A DNA stretch of 18,511 nucleotides, taken from NCBI GenBank assembly GCA_002441345.1, contig DJVU01000087.1:1-18511 (forward strand), written 5' to 3'. Shown piece after piece: positions 15,999 through 18,511 of the stretch. This DNA comes from Bacteroidales bacterium UBA6248 (GTDB lineage: Bacteria > Bacteroidota > Bacteroidia > Bacteroidales > Lentimicrobiaceae). The position numbers and the translations under genes were made by a program. Position 1 is the stretch's first letter. Every line of letters starts with the position of its first letter. The notes beneath the pieces were generated by a model. It did no database searches. It saw nothing but the letters and a program-made list of their open reading frames with translations, and was not told the DNA's origin.

Positions 15999-16152
15999 AT
16001 CCGTTAGCATGAGGTATAAACAGGGTTCAGGTCAGTTAATCGGGTTTGGACGTTGAGGTAACAGAATGCTGGTTTCAAATAACGGTTGTAATTCAGATAA
16101 AATTGCCGTTTTCAGGGGTTAATGCCCTAAATGTCATATATTTTTAGAATGG

Positions 16153-16160
16153 CAAATTTA
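16153..16160 (-). promoter_or_regulatory. Bacteroidota-type promoter for wza-wzc
   Basis: On the minus strand TAAATTTG (16160 to 16153) is an exact TAnnTTTG match, and an ATTG (16182 to 16179) lies 18 bases upstream, close to the expected -33 position. The leader to the wza ATG at 15998 would be about 150 bases, much longer than the others here, leaving room for control at the RNA level. I see no recognisable riboswitch in it. Confidence 0.55.
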
Positions 16161-16258
16161 ACTTTTATATTTTAATTACAATCCGTCTCCAGGGCAAAAA
16201 ATGATGATGCATGCTTGTCAGATAATGCAAAAGCCTTATGGCAGATGCCCTGCTGCTG

Positions 16259-17578
16259 TTAATCAATCGCTTCGCCTCTTAGTGTTGCCGTTGTACAGGC
16301 ATTGATTTTAACCTTTACGTAGTCACCCGGTTTGTAGTTTTTTTTCGGGAAGACAACCACCTTGTTCTGACTGTTTCGTCCCGAGAGTTCCATTCCGGAT
16401 TTTTTGGAGGTGCTTTCGGCAAGCACTTCAAAAGTTTTTCCCACATCGGCCCGGTTGCTTTTATGCGAAAGTTCCTGTTGCAGGTCTATAATTTCTTTAA
16501 GCCGGCTGCTTTTCACCTCATCGGGTACATCGTCGGGATATTTTTTATGCGCCAGGGTGCCGGGGCGTTCCGAATATTTGAACATAAACGCATAATCGTA
16601 TGCTGCAGTTCGCATCATTTCAAGCGTATCGTGGTGGTCTTCATCCGTTTCGGAGCAGAATCCTGCAATAATATCGGTTGAGATGGCGCAATCGGGCAGA
16701 TAGGTGCGAATAGCTTCTATCCGTTTCATATACCAGTCGCGGTCGTATTTGCGGTTCATCCGTTTCAGGATTCTGTTGCTTCCCGATTGCAGGGGCAGGT
16801 GAATGGACCGGCAGATGTTGGGGTAGGCTGCCATGGTCCGGAGCAGCTCGTCGCTGAGATCCTTCGGGTGCGATGTGGCAAAACGAACTCTGAGCAGGGG
16901 GTTTACCTGTGCTACCATCCCGATAAGGCTTGCAAAACCGGTGTCGTCCCATTTATAGGAATTGACATTTTGTCCGAGCAGGGTAACTTCGCGGTAGCCC
17001 TGAGCGAATAGCGAACGGGCTTCATCCACGATGGTCTGAGGGTCGCGGCTGCGCTCTTTTCCGCGGGTATAAGGCACCACGCAGTAGCTGCAGAAATTCT
17101 CGCATCCGCGCATGATCGAGATGTAAGCCGAAACCCCGTTGCTGTCGAGCCGTACCGGGTTGATATCGGCATAGGTTTCGTCGGCCGAAAGTATGACGTT
17201 GATGGCTTTCTGTCCGGTTTCAGCAATTGAAAGCAGCCGTGGAAGGTCGCGGTAGGCATCGGGTCCAACGATAACATCCACCATTTTTTCTTCGCTGATC
17301 AGCTGCTCCCTTAGCCGCTCGGCCATACATCCGAGCACACCGATGATAAGCCCGGGTTTTTGTTTTTTGTAACGCTTAAACTCGCGGAGGCGCGCTCTTA
17401 CCCTTTTTTCAGCATTATCCCTGATGGAACAGGTATTAACAAAAATAAGATCGGCTTCCTCAATGTTGCCGGTCGTTTCAAAGTTGTGGTCGGTCATGAT
17501 CGATCCCACAATCTGGCTGTCGGAGAAGTTCATCTGGCAGCCGTATGTTTCAATATAAAGTTTGCGTTTATCTTCCAC
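16259..17578 (-). CDS. miaB: tRNA-2-methylthio-N6-dimethylallyladenosine synthase (MiaB)
   Basis: Radical-SAM methylthiotransferase that adds a methylthio group to i6A37 of tRNAs reading UNN codons. The 439-residue protein has the UPF0004 domain with cluster cysteines C14 (TYGCQMN), C50 (NTCSIR) and C84 (LGCMAE); the radical-SAM CxxxCxxC at C159, C163, C166 (RGCENFCSYC); and a C-terminal TRAM RNA-binding domain (about 375-436). The VVPYTRGKERSR context separates MiaB from the related RimO and MtaB. Complete and of normal length; divergent from topA. No strong terminator separates its end from the wza promoter region. Confidence 0.96.
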   Translation of the reverse strand: MEDKRKLYIETYGCQMNFSDSQIVGSIMTDHNFETTGNIEEADLIFVNTCSIRDNAEKRVRARLREFKRYKKQKPGLIIGVLGCMAERLREQLISEEKMVDVIVGPDAYRDLPRLLSIAETGQKAINVILSADETYADINPVRLDSNGVSAYISIMRGCENFCSYCVVPYTRGKERSRDPQTIVDEARSLFAQGYREVTLLGQNVNSYKWDDTGFASLIGMVAQVNPLLRVRFATSHPKDLSDELLRTMAAYPNICRSIHLPLQSGSNRILKRMNRKYDRDWYMKRIEAIRTYLPDCAISTDIIAGFCSETDEDHHDTLEMMRTAAYDYAFMFKYSERPGTLAHKKYPDDVPDEVKSSRLKEIIDLQQELSHKSNRADVGKTFEVLAESTSKKSGMELSGRNSQNKVVVFPKKNYKPGDYVKVKINACTTATLRGEAID

Positions 17579-17623
17579 TTATTTTTTAAGGCTTGTGTAA
17601 AATGCGGTTTTTCAGGCGGACGG

Positions 17624-17631
17624 CAAAATTA
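17624..17631 (-). promoter_or_regulatory. Bacteroidota-type -7 promoter element for miaB
   Basis: On the minus strand TAATTTTG (17631 to 17624) matches TAnnTTTG exactly, 45 bases upstream of the miaB ATG at 17578, predicting a leader of about 40 bases. Confidence 0.55.
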
Positions 17632-17712
17632 CGCATTTATTGAACAGGCTCATTTTTATCTTGTTGTAAATTAAAGTGGACCCCTGTAAACGGGAGTTCG
17701 GTATTATTGTGT

Positions 17713-17720
17713 TACTTTTG
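17713..17720 (+). promoter_or_regulatory. Bacteroidota-type -7 promoter element for topA
   Basis: TACTTTTG matches TAnnTTTG exactly and lies 42 bases before the topA ATG, predicting a leader of about 35 bases. It faces away from the miaB promoter; the two elements are 81 bases apart in a 184-base divergent spacer. Confidence 0.55.
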
Positions 17721-17762
17721 TGCCCATTTTCAACGTATCCGATACGAACAAGCCTGCCTGTT

Positions 17763-18511
17763 ATGATTAAAAATCTTGTAATTGTTGAGTCACCTGCCAA
17801 GGCCAAAACCATAGAAGGATTCCTGGGTAAGGATTTCATTGTTAAATCGAGTTTCGGACATGTGCGCGACCTAAGCAAAAAACAGCTGGGGGTGGATGTG
17901 GACAACGACTTTGCTCCCAGTTATGAGATTCCGGGCGATAAACTCAAACTGGTTAAAGAGCTGAAAAAGATTGCATCCGAAGCGGAGCTTGTGTGGCTGG
18001 CTTCCGATGAAGACCGTGAAGGAGAGGCCATTTCCTGGCATCTACAGGAGACTCTTGCACTGGATCCGGCCAAAACCCGCCGCATTGTATTCCATGAGAT
18101 TACCAAATCGGCCATCACCGAGGCCATAAAAAATCCCCGGAGTATCGACATCAATCTGGTGGATGCCCAGCAGGCACGTCGCGTCCTCGACCGCCTGGTA
18201 GGTTTCGAAATATCTCCCGTTCTTTGGAAAAAGGTGAAACCGGCATTATCCGCCGGCCGTGTTCAGTCGGTAGCCGTAAGGCTGATCGTGGAACGCGAAG
18301 AAGAGATCAAGGCATTTAAAAGCACTTACAGCTACCGGGTAACGGCAACCTTTACCATAACAGGTGAGGACAACAGCCCCAAAATTCAGGCAGAACTTGG
18401 CAAACGGTTTTCGGAAAAGCCCGAAGCTCTTGCTTTTCTGAATACCTGTGTGGGTGCTGCCTACAAGGTGGGCGATATTGAAACCCGCCCGGCACGCAAA
18501 TCGCCTGCACC
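17763..18511 (+). CDS. topA: DNA topoisomerase I (type IA), N-terminal part, runs off right edge
   Basis: Relaxes negatively supercoiled DNA by single-strand passage. The frame is open from ATG 17763 to the window end, giving 249 full codons of a protein that is usually around 750-850 residues. Seen: the N-terminal TOPRIM domain with IVESPAKAKTIE (catalytic E9) and the acidic motif SDEDREGEAISWH (D82, D84, E86), then VDAQQARRVLDRLVGFEISP and SAGRVQSVAVRLIVERE, both hallmark type IA segments. The active-site tyrosine lies beyond the window. The start is well supported: the family N-terminus MIKNLVIVESPAKA matches and a promoter element lies 42 bases upstream. Confidence 0.96.
   Translation, partial: MIKNLVIVESPAKAKTIEGFLGKDFIVKSSFGHVRDLSKKQLGVDVDNDFAPSYEIPGDKLKLVKELKKIASEAELVWLASDEDREGEAISWHLQETLALDPAKTRRIVFHEITKSAITEAIKNPRSIDINLVDAQQARRVLDRLVGFEISPVLWKKVKPALSAGRVQSVAVRLIVEREEEIKAFKSTYSYRVTATFTITGEDNSPKIQAELGKRFSEKPEALAFLNTCVGAAYKVGDIETRPARKSPA

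Overview
The window looks like the chromosome of a member of the Bacteroidota, most likely near Bacteroidales/Marinilabiliales. Three things point there: the protein sequences (MreC, PBP2, RodA, RNase R, Wza/Wzc and CysC all resemble the Bacteroidota forms); promoters matching the Bacteroidota -7 consensus TAnnTTTG just upstream of most transcription units; and weak or absent Shine-Dalgarno sequences. No transposase, integrase, phage gene, tRNA, rRNA or CRISPR array was seen.

Left block (1-6781, + strand): cell-shape and peptidoglycan-elongation genes. They run mreC (5' end outside the window), mreD, a Crp/Fnr-family regulator, mrdA (PBP2), rodA, then a fused two-domain oligopeptide-type ABC ATPase. 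The mre and mrd-rod halves of the elongasome cluster are normally adjacent in this phylum. Here a regulator with its own promoter sits between them, and mrdA has a second promoter. This is the most unusual arrangement in the window.

Middle (6765-9688): a stand-alone receiver-domain protein on the - strand overlaps the 3' end of the ABC gene tail to tail. RNase R follows on the + strand and ends in a strong hairpin terminator.

Right block (9727-17578, - strand), read from right to left: miaB (tRNA ms2i6A methylthiotransferase); wza and wzc (outer-membrane polysaccharide export lipoprotein and co-polymerase/tyrosine kinase); then cysC-cysD-cysN (APS kinase and the two ATP sulfurylase subunits, together making PAPS from sulfate). 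A hairpin and a fresh TAnnTTTG promoter separate wzc from cysC, so the two sets are neighbours rather than one clear operon. No cysH or cysIJ lies in view, so PAPS could serve sulfation or reduction. Wzc ends in an unusually regular (Gly-Tyr)n tail of ten tyrosines.

Right edge (17763-18511, + strand): the first 249 codons of topA (DNA topoisomerase I), divergent from miaB.

Most of the content is conserved housekeeping. I do not see a clearly new multi-gene system. The best leads are the regulator inside the elongasome cluster, the Wzc tyrosine tail, and the sulfate-activation genes beside a polysaccharide export pair.
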